Source: Bacteroides rodentium JCM 16496
GTDB taxonomy: Bacteria; Bacteroidota; Bacteroidia; Bacteroidales; Bacteroidaceae
Direction: 5' to 3'
Length of the DNA stretch: 45,274 nucleotides
Assembly (NCBI RefSeq): GCF_000614125.1
Contig: NZ_BAKJ01000041.1
Location: 1 to 45,274, forward strand
Below, one piece after another: positions 28,449 through 37,404 of the stretch. Every line of letters begins with the position of its first letter. Position 1 is the first letter of the stretch. Position numbers and translations under genes: made by a program. Below the pieces are notes generated by a model that saw only the letters and a list, made by a program, of their open reading frames with translations, made no database searches and had not been told where the DNA came from.

Positions 28449-30227
28449 ATGATGAAAAAGGAAATTAAATTCAGTCTTGTTTACCGGGACATGTGGCAGT
28501 CGTCCGGTAAGTATCAACCCCGGGTAGACCAGTTGGTACGTATTGCTCCGTTGATAGTTGAAATGGGTTGTTTTGCACGCGTTGAAACAAACGGAGGAGC
28601 TTTTGAGCAGGTAAACCTTCTGTATGGTGAAAATCCCAACAAGGCTGTACGCGCCTTTACCGCACCTTTTAGGGAAGCAGGCATACAGACGCATATGCTC
28701 GACCGCGGGCTAAATGCACTGCGCATGTATCCCGTTCCGGCAGATGTGCGCCGGCTGATGTACAAGGTGAAGCATGCCCAGGGTGTGGACATTACCCGTA
28801 TCTTCTGCGGATTGAACGAGACGCGGAATATAATTCCTTCTATCAAATATGCTCTGGAAGCGGGCATGATACCGCAGGCTACGCTCTGCATCACGTATTC
28901 TCCCGTCCATACGGTGGAATACTATGCCAGTATTGCCGACCGGTTGATTGAAGCCGGGGCACCTGAAATCTGCTTGAAGGATATGGCGGGCATCGGACGT
29001 CCGGGTATGCTGGGACAGCTTGTCAGAACCATTAAGGAGAAGCACCCCGATGTGCTGATACAATACCACGGGCATAGCGGTCCCGGACTTTCCATGGCTT
29101 CCATTCTCGAAGTCTGTGAGAACGGTGCCGACATCATCGATGTGGCGATGGAACCCATGTCGTGGGGCAAGGTTCATCCGGACATCATCTCCGTGCAGGC
29201 CATGCTGAAAGACCTGGGTTTCCAAGTGCCCGACATAAACATGAAAGCCTACATGAAAGCCCGTGCCATGACGCAGGAGTTCATTGACGAGTTCTTGGGT
29301 TATTTCATGGACCCCACCAATAAACATATGTCCTCACTCTTGCTGAAGTGCGGTTTGCCGGGTGGCATGATGGGCTCCATGATGGCCGACTTGAAGGGAG
29401 TGCATTCCGGCATCAACATGATACTGCGCGGTAAGAACGAGCCGGAACTCAGTCTGGACGACCTGCTCGTCATGCTGTTCGACGAAGTGGAATATGTATG
29501 GCCCAAGCTGGGTTATCCTCCTTTGGTGACTCCTTTCAGCCAGTATGTGAAGAATGTGGCTTTGATGAACCTCATGCAGCAGGTAAAGGGAGAGGAGCGT
29601 TGGACGATGATAGACAACCATACGTGGGACATGATTCTGGGCAAGAGTGGACGCCTCCCCGGTACTTTAGCGCCCGAGATAGTGGAACTGGCTAAGTCCA
29701 AAGGCTTTGAGTTCGTGGATACGGACCCGCAGCTGAACTACCCGGATGCTCTGGATACATACCGGAAAGAGATGGACGAAAACGGTTGGGAATATGGCGA
29801 TGATGACGAGGAACTCTTCGAGCTTGCCATGCACGACCGGCAGTATCGCGACTATAAATCCGGCGTTGCCAAGAAACGTTTTGAGGATGACCTGCAGCGT
29901 GCCAAGGATGCGGCGATGGCCAAAAACGGATACTCGGAAGAAGAAATCAAGAAGCTGAAGCGTGCCAAGGCAGACCCGATAATCGCGCCTTCCAAGGGGC
30001 AAGTGCTTTGGGAGGTTTCCGTCGAAGGTCCTTCTTCTGCTCCTTTCATCGGACGCAAGTACCAGCATGATGAGGTGTTCTGCTACATCTCTACGCCGTG
30101 GGGCGAATACGAGAAGATATGGACCGGGTTTACCGGACGTGTGGTGGAAGTCTGTGCCAAGCAAGGGGATGTGGTCAATAAAGGGGATGTGATTGCTTAT
30201 ATCCAGCGAAGTGATATTTTTGCATAA
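28449..30227 (+). CDS. Carboxyltransferase-domain protein (oxaloacetate decarboxylase alpha / pyruvate carboxylase B-like) without biotin lysine
   Basis: A 592-aa protein of the HMGL/carboxyltransferase TIM-barrel group. Features of the barrel are R13-D14-MWQS, K177 in CLKDMAG (the position carbamylated in pyruvate carboxylase) and the metal-binding H207-G-H209. A conserved carboxylase domain follows. The C-terminal ~80 residues resemble a biotinyl domain (TGFTGRVVEVCAKQGDVVNK), but the EAMKM site is replaced by STPWG, so there is no lysine to biotinylate. It may work with a separate biotin carrier or be a non-biotin relative. No carrier or membrane decarboxylase subunit is adjacent. I chose the ATG at 28449 over the TTG at 28443. 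Both the annotation name and the reaction are therefore uncertain. Confidence 0.75.
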   Translation: MMKKEIKFSLVYRDMWQSSGKYQPRVDQLVRIAPLIVEMGCFARVETNGGAFEQVNLLYGENPNKAVRAFTAPFREAGIQTHMLDRGLNALRMYPVPADVRRLMYKVKHAQGVDITRIFCGLNETRNIIPSIKYALEAGMIPQATLCITYSPVHTVEYYASIADRLIEAGAPEICLKDMAGIGRPGMLGQLVRTIKEKHPDVLIQYHGHSGPGLSMASILEVCENGADIIDVAMEPMSWGKVHPDIISVQAMLKDLGFQVPDINMKAYMKARAMTQEFIDEFLGYFMDPTNKHMSSLLLKCGLPGGMMGSMMADLKGVHSGINMILRGKNEPELSLDDLLVMLFDEVEYVWPKLGYPPLVTPFSQYVKNVALMNLMQQVKGEERWTMIDNHTWDMILGKSGRLPGTLAPEIVELAKSKGFEFVDTDPQLNYPDALDTYRKEMDENGWEYGDDDEELFELAMHDRQYRDYKSGVAKKRFEDDLQRAKDAAMAKNGYSEEEIKKLKRAKADPIIAPSKGQVLWEVSVEGPSSAPFIGRKYQHDEVFCYISTPWGEYEKIWTGFTGRVVEVCAKQGDVVNKGDVIAYIQRSDIFA

Positions 30228-30232
30228 AGTGG

Positions 30233-30258
30233 AGGATGACTGTTTTTTCAGTCATCCT
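30233..30258. terminator. Bidirectional terminator between convergent genes
   Basis: AGGATGACTG / CAGTCATCCT (30233-30242 with 30249-30258), a perfect 10-bp stem with a T-rich loop and a T run after it. It overlaps the last codons of the minus-strand hybrid kinase. Confidence 0.8.
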
Positions 30259-32942
30259 TTATTATCCAGCCATTTCTTGATGGTTTCCTTCAGCACTTCT
30301 TGAGTGAAGGGTTTGGTAAGGAAGTCGTTGCAACCTGCTTCCAGGGCAGCTTGCTTGTCGTGCTCGTAGGCATAGGCTGTAAGGGCTATGATGGGGACAT
30401 CCGGTGTCAGCTCACGGATGATGCGCGTGGCGTCGATTCCGCCAAGGTTTGGCATTTTCATGTCCATCAGGATGAGGTCGGGGTGGACTTCCTCAAACAT
30501 CGTTACGGCTTCCATGCCGTCTTTGGCATGTTTCAGCCGATAGAGTCGGCCTAAAATGGCGTTAATTAGGATGAAGTTGCTTTCTGTATCTTCGGCAATC
30601 AGGATGGTCTTGGCAGGAGGGGTAGGGAGTGCTCCGGCCTCTTCATTCTTCGGGGAAGCTCCGGGGGCTGCATTTTTGCCCCTCTGCTCTGTGGAGTGTG
30701 TCTCTGCTGTCGTTTCCTGGTTGTCCTCTTCTTTCTTTTCCGCCTCTGTTTTGCTGGCGGATTCCAGCGGGAGAACAAAAGTAAATGTGGTGCCTTTACC
30801 CACCTCCGAAGTGACGGATATGTTGCCGCCCAGACGTTCGATGATGGTTTTACAGATGGAAAGTCCCAGTCCGGTGCCCTGGGCAAAATTGTTCACCTTG
30901 ACGAAGCGCTCGAATACCCGGTCCACCTTGTCCGGTGCAATGCCCATACCCGTATCGGTGACGTGGAATGCTACATACTTGCCTTCCCGGCGATACCCGT
31001 AACTGATGTGCCCAGTGGTGGTGAACTTGAAGGCATTGCCTATCAGATTGGAAATGACCTGGAAAATCCGGTTCTTATCTCCGTCAATCACGATATTCTC
31101 GTCAGAGGGTTCATATATCAGTTCCACTCCTTCGGGACAGCGGAAAATATGTGCATCGTGTATCTCCTTGCAGAGCGGATGGAGGCGTACGGGCGTGATG
31201 GTGAACTCCACGATGCCCGATTCGATTTTTGATAAGTCGAGGATTTCGTTAATGAGCTGGAGCAGGCGTTCGTTGTTCGATTCCACTATTTCGTAATAGT
31301 TTAGCCGTTCTTCTTCATCGGCGCTTTCGGCAATGATGCGCGAGAAGCCTACGATGGCATTGAGTGGTGTACGTATCTCATGACTCATGTTGGCGAGAAA
31401 GGCTGATTTGAGTTGGTCGGAGGTCTCGGCTTTCTCTTTGGCCACGAGCAGTTCCCGTTTCATCAGTTCCATTTCCGTGATGTCCCATTCAATGCTCAGG
31501 AGGATGGGAGAGAAGTCATTGCTTTCAATCTTCATCTTCCGCTTGTCCAGATAGATGGGGTTGCCGTTCACGTTTCGCTCTTCTGCAATCCAGTGCATCT
31601 CTTTGCCGGTTCTGGCTATTTCTGTGTCTTGTGCCCTCTTTTCTCGGGCTGTTTCTAAGGGATAAAAGTCGAAGTCGTCCTTCCCCAATGCATCTTGTAT
31701 GGTGATTTCCCGGTTGTATGATTCGCGGTTGCGGTAGAGGTATTTAAAACTGTTGTTGATGTCTTTCACGACAATGCCTGCGGGGAGGTTTTCGATGATT
31801 TTGTCCAAGACCTGGTTGAACTGTTTGATTTGTTGTTCGTGGCGGATGCGTGTCGATACGTCTCTTCCGAATGTCCAGATAGTTCCTTCTCCTTTGTCGC
31901 TCGTCACCCAATAGGCGTTTCCTTCAATGGCGAGCACTTCCGGACGCTTGGGCAGCGGATGGTAGACGATGTATCCGTGGTTCGTCTCTCCACGTTTGAC
32001 GCGGTTGGCAAACTCTTTCCAGGATGTTTCATCCCTGCCGTATGAGGGCAGGTCGTATATCTTTATCCGGGTGATGTCTTGGGTGTTGCCGATGCCATGC
32101 CGTTCCTTGAAGCAGCGGTTGCAGAATATCAGCGTGCCGTCTTCGTGTGCCGAATAAATGTCCTCGGTGGAATTGTTGATGGCATGTGTCAGCAGGTTAA
32201 TGTCGTTGCGCCGTTGCTGAATGTCGGTGATATTCTGTATATATCCTTCCAGAATGGTATTTTTGCCTTTATGATATTCGCGTGCAAAGGCCTTGAGCCG
32301 TATATAGAAAATCTTTTCCTGGAGCAGGATGCGGTAGTCCACACTGTTTTCCATTTTCCCTTTCAGATTTTCTTTCAGCCAGTTGGTGAAAGATTTCCGG
32401 TCTTCGGGAAGTATCAGTTTCAGATAATCGTTCAGATTGATTTCTTGCGTCTCTTCTGTGCATAGGATATTGGTGTGTCCGGCATATTTGAAGTTCTTGG
32501 TGTCGGAATCGTATTGCCAGTTTCCGATAAGCGCAGCTTTTTGAATTTCATTCAGCTCTTGGTTTTTTCTTTCGAGTTCCAGCTTGCGCTGGCTGCGTTC
32601 CGTGATGTCGCGGTACTGGCAGAGCACCATTCCATCAAAGGGGGACATGATACACTTGAAGAAATAAGTGGTGCCGTTCAAGACCATTTCGTAGTTGTGG
32701 GTAGAACGTATTTTGTGCGTCAGTACCTTCTTGAACTCCGGATATACTTGGTAATAAGTGGACGGCGGTATCAGTTGGAACAGATTCTTGCCCAGCAACT
32801 TTTCTTCCTTCATGAACCAAAGGTCTACATTGTACACTGCGATGTCCATGCAAATGCCGTCTCGGTCTAGGAGGAGCATGGTATCCGACGTCAGCTTCAA
32901 CAGTCTCTCGGCGTTTTCAGCTTGTTTCAAAATGTTTTTCAT
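30252..32942 (-). CDS. Cytoplasmic hybrid sensor histidine kinase (PAS repeats, HisKA, HATPase, receiver)
   Basis: An 896-aa hybrid two-component protein with no membrane helix or signal peptide, so probably a soluble sensor. Several PAS/PAC segments fill residues 1-500 (for example NAERLLKLTSDTMLLLDRDG and LDKIIENLPAGIVVKDINNS). HisKA follows with His521 in NMSHEIRTPLNAIVGFS, then HATPase_c with NLIGNAFKFT, DTGMGI and GTGLGLSICKT. A charged linker (~750-790) leads to a receiver domain with phospho-acceptor Asp827 in LMDMKMPN and the conserved lysine in FLTKPF. The ATG at 32942 is 16 bases after the glycosyltransferase stop, so the two are probably co-transcribed; the longer frame would overlap that gene. 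No separate output regulator is nearby. Confidence 0.9.
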   Translation of the reverse strand: MKNILKQAENAERLLKLTSDTMLLLDRDGICMDIAVYNVDLWFMKEEKLLGKNLFQLIPPSTYYQVYPEFKKVLTHKIRSTHNYEMVLNGTTYFFKCIMSPFDGMVLCQYRDITERSQRKLELERKNQELNEIQKAALIGNWQYDSDTKNFKYAGHTNILCTEETQEINLNDYLKLILPEDRKSFTNWLKENLKGKMENSVDYRILLQEKIFYIRLKAFAREYHKGKNTILEGYIQNITDIQQRRNDINLLTHAINNSTEDIYSAHEDGTLIFCNRCFKERHGIGNTQDITRIKIYDLPSYGRDETSWKEFANRVKRGETNHGYIVYHPLPKRPEVLAIEGNAYWVTSDKGEGTIWTFGRDVSTRIRHEQQIKQFNQVLDKIIENLPAGIVVKDINNSFKYLYRNRESYNREITIQDALGKDDFDFYPLETAREKRAQDTEIARTGKEMHWIAEERNVNGNPIYLDKRKMKIESNDFSPILLSIEWDITEMELMKRELLVAKEKAETSDQLKSAFLANMSHEIRTPLNAIVGFSRIIAESADEEERLNYYEIVESNNERLLQLINEILDLSKIESGIVEFTITPVRLHPLCKEIHDAHIFRCPEGVELIYEPSDENIVIDGDKNRIFQVISNLIGNAFKFTTTGHISYGYRREGKYVAFHVTDTGMGIAPDKVDRVFERFVKVNNFAQGTGLGLSICKTIIERLGGNISVTSEVGKGTTFTFVLPLESASKTEAEKKEEDNQETTAETHSTEQRGKNAAPGASPKNEEAGALPTPPAKTILIAEDTESNFILINAILGRLYRLKHAKDGMEAVTMFEEVHPDLILMDMKMPNLGGIDATRIIRELTPDVPIIALTAYAYEHDKQAALEAGCNDFLTKPFTQEVLKETIKKWLDNKG

Positions 32943-32958
32943 TCTTACAGTATTAATT

Positions 32959-34148
32959 TCATGCCCTTTTGGCCTTCTCCCATGCACCGCTTGCATTGCC
33001 TTTGCGCTTGCGCAGGTAGTTGAATCCTCGTATGACGTTGACGTTCATGAAGAGGAAATAGTAGGGAATGAAAAGTATCTTGTTTTTTATATGCTTCGTT
33101 GAAAGGTAGTACCCCCAACTTCCCATGAGGTAGAAAAAAAGTTTGTAACAGCCAGATGATGGCATACAGTAATGGCGTGCTTGTCGTAAAGATGAGAATT
33201 GTGTTGAGGGGAAGCAATAGAAACAATAGGATAGGAGTGAGCGACCAGCGCAGCACCCGGTGGGAAATATATTGGAAACAGAATGTGCCGTAACGGAACG
33301 GGTTGAGTAACGGACGCAGCCGCCAGATGGACTGCACCCCCCCTGCAGCGATGCGCACCTTGCGCTTTTCTTCCTCGCGCATGTCTGCCGAGCCGCTTTC
33401 TACGGCATAGGCATTGGCGCAATAGGCAATGGTGTGTCCCTGCATGACGATGCGCAGGGAGAGTATGAAGTCGTCGAGCAGCGTGTCTGTCCGCATTTCC
33501 TCGAACAGTTCGCGGCGCACGGCAAACAACTCACCCGCTGCGCCTACTGCCGAATAGAGGCGTGCGTCGAGCGCTTTGAGGGTGGATTCGTATTTCCAGT
33601 ACAGCCCTTCTCCCCCCGAGGCAGCATTGTCCTTACTTTGCACGGCGATACGTTTTTCGCCTGCCACGCATCCCACTTTAGTTGGTGAAGGCGTGCACTA
33701 TCTCCCGCAAGGCTTCGCGGTTGAGGTGCGTATTGGCATCGGTGAACACGACAAGGGGTGTTTTTACGAAATGTATACCACGGTTCAGAGCGGCTGTCTT
33801 GCCTTGACGTTGGGGTTGGTGGAGGACGGTGGCTTGCGGCCAGCGGGAGAGACGTTCGTTAGTACGGTCGTTGCTGCCGTCGGTCACCCAGAGGATGCGT
33901 AGCTTGTCGGCGGGATAATCCAGCTCCAGGCAGTTACGCATTTTTTCGTCCACTACATCTTCTTCGTTGTAGGCGGCGATAAACAGTGTCAATGGGGGCA
34001 AAGCATCGTCGGCAGGCATCGGACGGGGAGCAGGCTTGCGGAAACATTCTTTTATCTTGACCAGGATATATAATAGTATACCATATCCTATATAGGTATA
34101 GAACACTATGAATAAACTTATCCAGAAGAGTGCTTCAAGGGCTTTCAT
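32959..34148 (-). CDS. Family-2 processive-type glycosyltransferase, membrane protein (two frameshifts)
   Basis: A 396-aa (corrected) inner-membrane glycosyltransferase of the GT2 type. An N-terminal helix (LFWISLFIVFYTYIGYGILL) is followed by the nucleotide-sugar domain with FIAAYNEEDVV, VTDGSND, QGKTAALNRG, the metal site FTDANT and the DDFILSLRIV acid pair. Then come QYISHRVLRW (the Q..RW-type motif) and C-terminal membrane helices. Break one is near 33681: two lost Cs restore AFTNPKVGCVAGEKR. Break two is near 33134-33140: one extra A in a run of seven; removing it restores QTFFYLMGSWGYYL and the tail ending SGAWEKAKRA. The product is unknown; such enzymes make surface polysaccharide or glycolipid. 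Coupling to the downstream hybrid kinase is suggestive. Confidence 0.85.
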
Positions 34149-34195
34149 GTATCCGTTCGTTTGCTGTCTTTTTTAATAAAAAGAAATGTGATTGC

Positions 34196-34203
34196 CAAAA
34201 GTA
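34196..34203 (-). promoter_or_regulatory. Bacteroidales -7 box upstream of the glycosyltransferase gene
   Basis: On the minus strand this reads TACTTTTG, 47 bases before the ATG at 34148. The rest of the 274-base gap to the BamA-like gene holds nothing else I can support; a plus-strand 82-codon frame there looks random. Confidence 0.5.
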
Positions 34204-34422
34204 TGGATAATCTTTTACCGATGCAAGAAAAAGAAAAGAAAAATAAAATGTTTGTGCTTCAGGGTGTAATGTCTGTTCTCAAGGTATTTCGATGTTATAA
34301 GGAAGTGGGCTTCCTAATAGAGGTGAACTTGAATAACCTTATGAGCGAGATGCGATTAAAAGGCTTTCAATCGTCATTCTCCATAGGAGGAAGATGGCAG
34401 GTACGGTAAGACAGGGCGTTAC

Positions 34423-35625
34423 TCAAAACGCTTCTGTCATATTGAAGTAAAACAGCATCTGGTTGTTTACCGTGTTTTTGCCTAAATCCAGGCGGACGTT
34501 CATGCGTGGCTGTACCTCAATGCGCAGGCCTACACCATAGTTGGGCAGTACACCCTCTATCTTGCCGGGAGTGGGACCCATGAAGCCGCAGCCGGTCCAT
34601 GCAACAAAGCCTACGTGGTTGAGCATCCGCTTCAGCCAGGTGCTACGGTCGGTATTAAGCATCTGCCGGTACTCTGCCATGACCACATGTGAGGACTTGT
34701 CGCGATATTGCCCCATGTAGTAGCCGCGCAGGTCGAAAGGCGTTCCGGTGAGGGCATATTGCGTCAGAGGGACGTCGCCGAACACGTTCTTGGTCTGTGC
34801 CGTCCACGCAAGCACCCTGCGCTTGCCCAATGACTTGTATTGGCGGTAGTCTATCTCCAGGCGGTAGAAGGTCTGGTCGCTGCCGATGAACTTGGCGTAC
34901 ATCATGCCGCGGAAATCCAGATACATGCCGCGGTAGGCGTTGGCAGGGACGTCACGGCTGTCGTATGTCAGCAGGAAACCGAGGCCGGAGTTGAAGTTGT
35001 TGTAGCCGTTGGCCGTACCGCCTGCCTCTTTGTACGAAGGTTCGTCCGCCAAGAACTTACCGGGCTCCGTCAAGTGGTCGTAATTGATGTCGATTTGAGG
35101 TCCGGCAAAGATATTGCTGTTGCCCAGCCGGAAGAGGAACCAGGGGTTGATTTGTACGCCGCTGTACCGGTATTTGCTGGTACTGTCGCTTCGTACATAA
35201 TCTTTATTGGTATTATAGCCGATGCCGTAAAAGTTTTCTTCCGTATTTTTATAGCTGAACTTTCCGAAGATACGGAAACGGTCGCCCTTAAAGAAGAGTT
35301 GCGGTTTGGAGAAGAGATTGATGCCACCGTTGAACATGAAGGCGATGGCCATGGGCACTACGGAGCGCAGCTGCGTGGTGTCGCTGGGGTTCATGCGGAA
35401 GGTCATCAGGGCGCTTCCTCCCAGCACGGCACCGAAGTCGGGGGTGTAGCTGGGTCCGCCCAAAATATTGTAATGCAGATTCCGGCGCGCTACCTTTTGC
35501 TTGCGCAGTTCTTTTTTGGTTAGTGCAGGAACGCTGTCGTTTGTGGCGGTCGCAGTCTGTTCCTGGGCATAAAAGGTGGTGGCGAACAACACCAGTGCGA
35601 TAATGCTTAGTATATATCTTTTCAT
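34423..35625 (-). CDS. BamA/TamA-like outer-membrane beta-barrel protein (no POTRA)
   Basis: A 400-aa protein with a signal peptide (residues 1-20, ending FYAQ) and a beta-barrel of the Omp85/surface-antigen type (PF01103). Signs are alternating aromatic strands, TYDSRDVPANAYRGMYLDFR, and GTPFDLRGYYMGQYRDKS, which corresponds to the conserved loop-6 (V/I)RG(F/Y) motif, here LRGY. It has no POTRA repeats, unlike BamA or TamA, and is half their length. Such short barrels are common in Bacteroidales, with unknown cargo or function. The frame is intact. A weak -7 box candidate (TTCCTTTG on the minus strand, 35645-35652) lies upstream. Confidence 0.82.
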   Translation of the reverse strand: MKRYILSIIALVLFATTFYAQEQTATATNDSVPALTKKELRKQKVARRNLHYNILGGPSYTPDFGAVLGGSALMTFRMNPSDTTQLRSVVPMAIAFMFNGGINLFSKPQLFFKGDRFRIFGKFSYKNTEENFYGIGYNTNKDYVRSDSTSKYRYSGVQINPWFLFRLGNSNIFAGPQIDINYDHLTEPGKFLADEPSYKEAGGTANGYNNFNSGLGFLLTYDSRDVPANAYRGMYLDFRGMMYAKFIGSDQTFYRLEIDYRQYKSLGKRRVLAWTAQTKNVFGDVPLTQYALTGTPFDLRGYYMGQYRDKSSHVVMAEYRQMLNTDRSTWLKRMLNHVGFVAWTGCGFMGPTPGKIEGVLPNYGVGLRIEVQPRMNVRLDLGKNTVNNQMLFYFNMTEAF

Positions 35626-35729
35626 GTCGTACGAAATGTGGGTGCAAAGGAAACTATTTTATCCCAAATAGTTTTCACTGTAATAGATAATAAATCTAAA
35701 GATGTCACTAAAATTATCAAAAAAGACAT

Positions 35730-35737
35730 TACTTTTG
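35730..35737 (+). promoter_or_regulatory. Bacteroidales -7 box upstream of the C1 peptidase gene
   Basis: TACTTTTG, an exact consensus match, 47 bases before the ATG at 35785. Confidence 0.55.
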
Positions 35738-35784
35738 TCTGCTCCACGAAGCAAGACATCAATAACTAAAAACACATAATCTGA

Positions 35785-37183
35785 ATGAAGAAACGATTTT
35801 TATCTGTAATTGTTCTGAGTGCCGCACTGCTCTCCGTGCAGGCACAAGAGGGAAAAGGGGGCATTAGCCCGAAATGCTTGGGCAAATCAAGCAAAGTTAT
35901 CAAGCACGGCTGCCGACAAGGCTCTCCGTAATGCCATAGGCAATAATGACATCCGCAAACTGGCACTCAACCAGGAGAATATGCAGGGCATGGATACCCA
36001 TTTCTCCGTCAAGGTAGAGTCCAAAGGCATCACCGACCAGAAGTCGTCTGGCCGCTGCTGGCTGTTTACCGGGCTTAACGTGATGCGTGCCAAGACCCTT
36101 GCCGAATACGGTTTCCGCTCGTTCGAGTTCTCCGAAGTCTATCCCTTCTTCTGGGACCAGCTGGAGAAGGCAAACCTCTTCCTGCAAGGCATTATCGACA
36201 CCTCCAAGAGTCCCCTGACTGATAAAACCGTAGAATGGCTCTTCCAGCATCCGCTGAGCGATGGAGGCACCTTTACCGGTGTGGCCGACATAGTTTCCAA
36301 ATACGGCCTTGTTCCCAAAGATGCCATGCCCGAAACAAACAGCAGTGAAAATACCTCCCGCATGGCCAACCTCATCTCTCTGAAACTGAAAGAGTATGGT
36401 TTGCAACTGCGTGACATGGCTGCTGCCGGTGCCAAGCCCGCAGCACTGGAGAAGGAGAAAACCACGATGCTCGGAACCATCTACCGCATGCTGGTGCTGA
36501 ACCTCGGTGTACCTCCCACGGAGTTCGACTATGTCCGCCACGATGCCAAGGGTAATCCCGTGGAGACAGAGCATCACACTCCCATGTCTTTCCTTGAGAA
36601 ATATGGAGACAAACAACTGCTGACCAACTACGTAATGCTGATGAACGACCCCAGTCGCGAGTATTACAAGTGCTATGAAATAGACTATGACCGCCACCGT
36701 TATGACGGTAAGAACTGGACTTATGTCAACCTCCCCGTAGAGGATATCAAGGAGATGGCGATCGCTTCGTTGAAGGACAGCACCATGATGTACTTCTCTT
36801 GCGACGTGGGCAAGTTCCTAAACTCCGAACGCGGACTGCTCGATGTGAAAAACTATGACTACGAGTCACTGATGGGCACTACCTTCGGAATGGATAAAAA
36901 ACAACGCATTCAGACCTTCTCCAGCGGCTCGTCCCACGCCATGACCTTGATGGCTGTCGACTTGAACAAAGACGGAAAGCCCGTAAAGTGGATGGTAGAG
37001 AATAGCTGGGGAGCCGCTTCCGGTTACCAGGGACATCTTATCATGACCGACGAATGGTTCAACGAATACATGTTCCGCCTGGTGGTAGAGACAAAGTATG
37101 TTCCCGCCAAAGTGATGGAATTGTTCAAACAAAAACCTATCCGCTTGCCGGCATGGGACCCGATGTTTGCGGAGGAAAAGTGA
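35785..37183 (+). CDS. Secreted C1B cysteine aminopeptidase (PepC/bleomycin hydrolase-like), two N-terminal frameshifts
   Basis: A 466-aa (corrected) papain-fold aminopeptidase. Catalytic residues are Q86 and C92 in DQKSSGRCWLF, His in SSSHAMTLMAVD-like context (GSSHAMTLM) and Asn in VENSWGAASG. Unlike cytosolic PepC it has a signal peptide (MKKRFLSVIVLSAALLSVQA), so it is exported, probably to the periplasm. The signal and the mature enzyme lie in different frames. Near 35870 one lost G restores ISPEMLGQIKQSYQ, and near 35902 one lost A restores QSTAADKALRNAIG. A start inside the second frame at 35819 would lose the signal peptide and is not credible. It is monocistronic, with its own promoter and a strong terminator. 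Confidence 0.88.
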
Positions 37184-37280
37184 GGATAAGGATTAGGGGT
37201 TAAGGATTAGTGATTAGTGGGGCTGCGCTATGATTCCGCAGGGCACTAATCCTTAATCTCTAACCCCTAATCCTTATTCC
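37184..37280. repeat. Large imperfect inverted repeat after the C1 peptidase gene
   Basis: The left arm at 37184-37212 (GGATAAGGATTAGGGGTTAA start) is mirrored by 37244-37280. The right arm carries an 8-base insertion-like extra segment. The loop holds GCGCTATGATTCCGC, which could fold by itself. The element begins at the base after the stop codon and is followed by a separate terminator. Confidence 0.75.
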
Positions 37281-37293
37281 CGTGTTCGTTAAC

Positions 37294-37335
37294 GAAAGGA
37301 ATTACGGAAATTTCTCCGTAATTCCTTTCTTTTTT
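37294..37335 (+). terminator. Rho-independent terminator after the C1 peptidase gene
   Basis: Perfect 15-bp stem GAAAGGAATTACGGA / TCCGTAATTCCTTTC (37294-37308 with 37315-37329) and a run of Ts. Confidence 0.9.
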
Positions 37336-37370
37336 ACTCTTTATTCACGTTCTTTTTTGCTACTTTTGCG

Positions 37371-37378
37371 GCAAATTA
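37371..37378 (+). promoter_or_regulatory. Bacteroidales -7 box of the nqr operon
   Basis: TACTTTTG, an exact TAnnTTTG match, 26 bases before the nqrA ATG and after a terminator, so it is probably the operon promoter. Confidence 0.6.
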
Positions 37379-37404
37379 ATGAAACCATTATTTTAAATAA
37401 ACGC

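Noticed and set aside
34161..34409. An 82-codon plus-strand frame in the gap before the BamA-like gene
   Set aside because: It overlaps the glycosyltransferase promoter on the other strand, has no family resemblance and no clear promoter or ribosome site.
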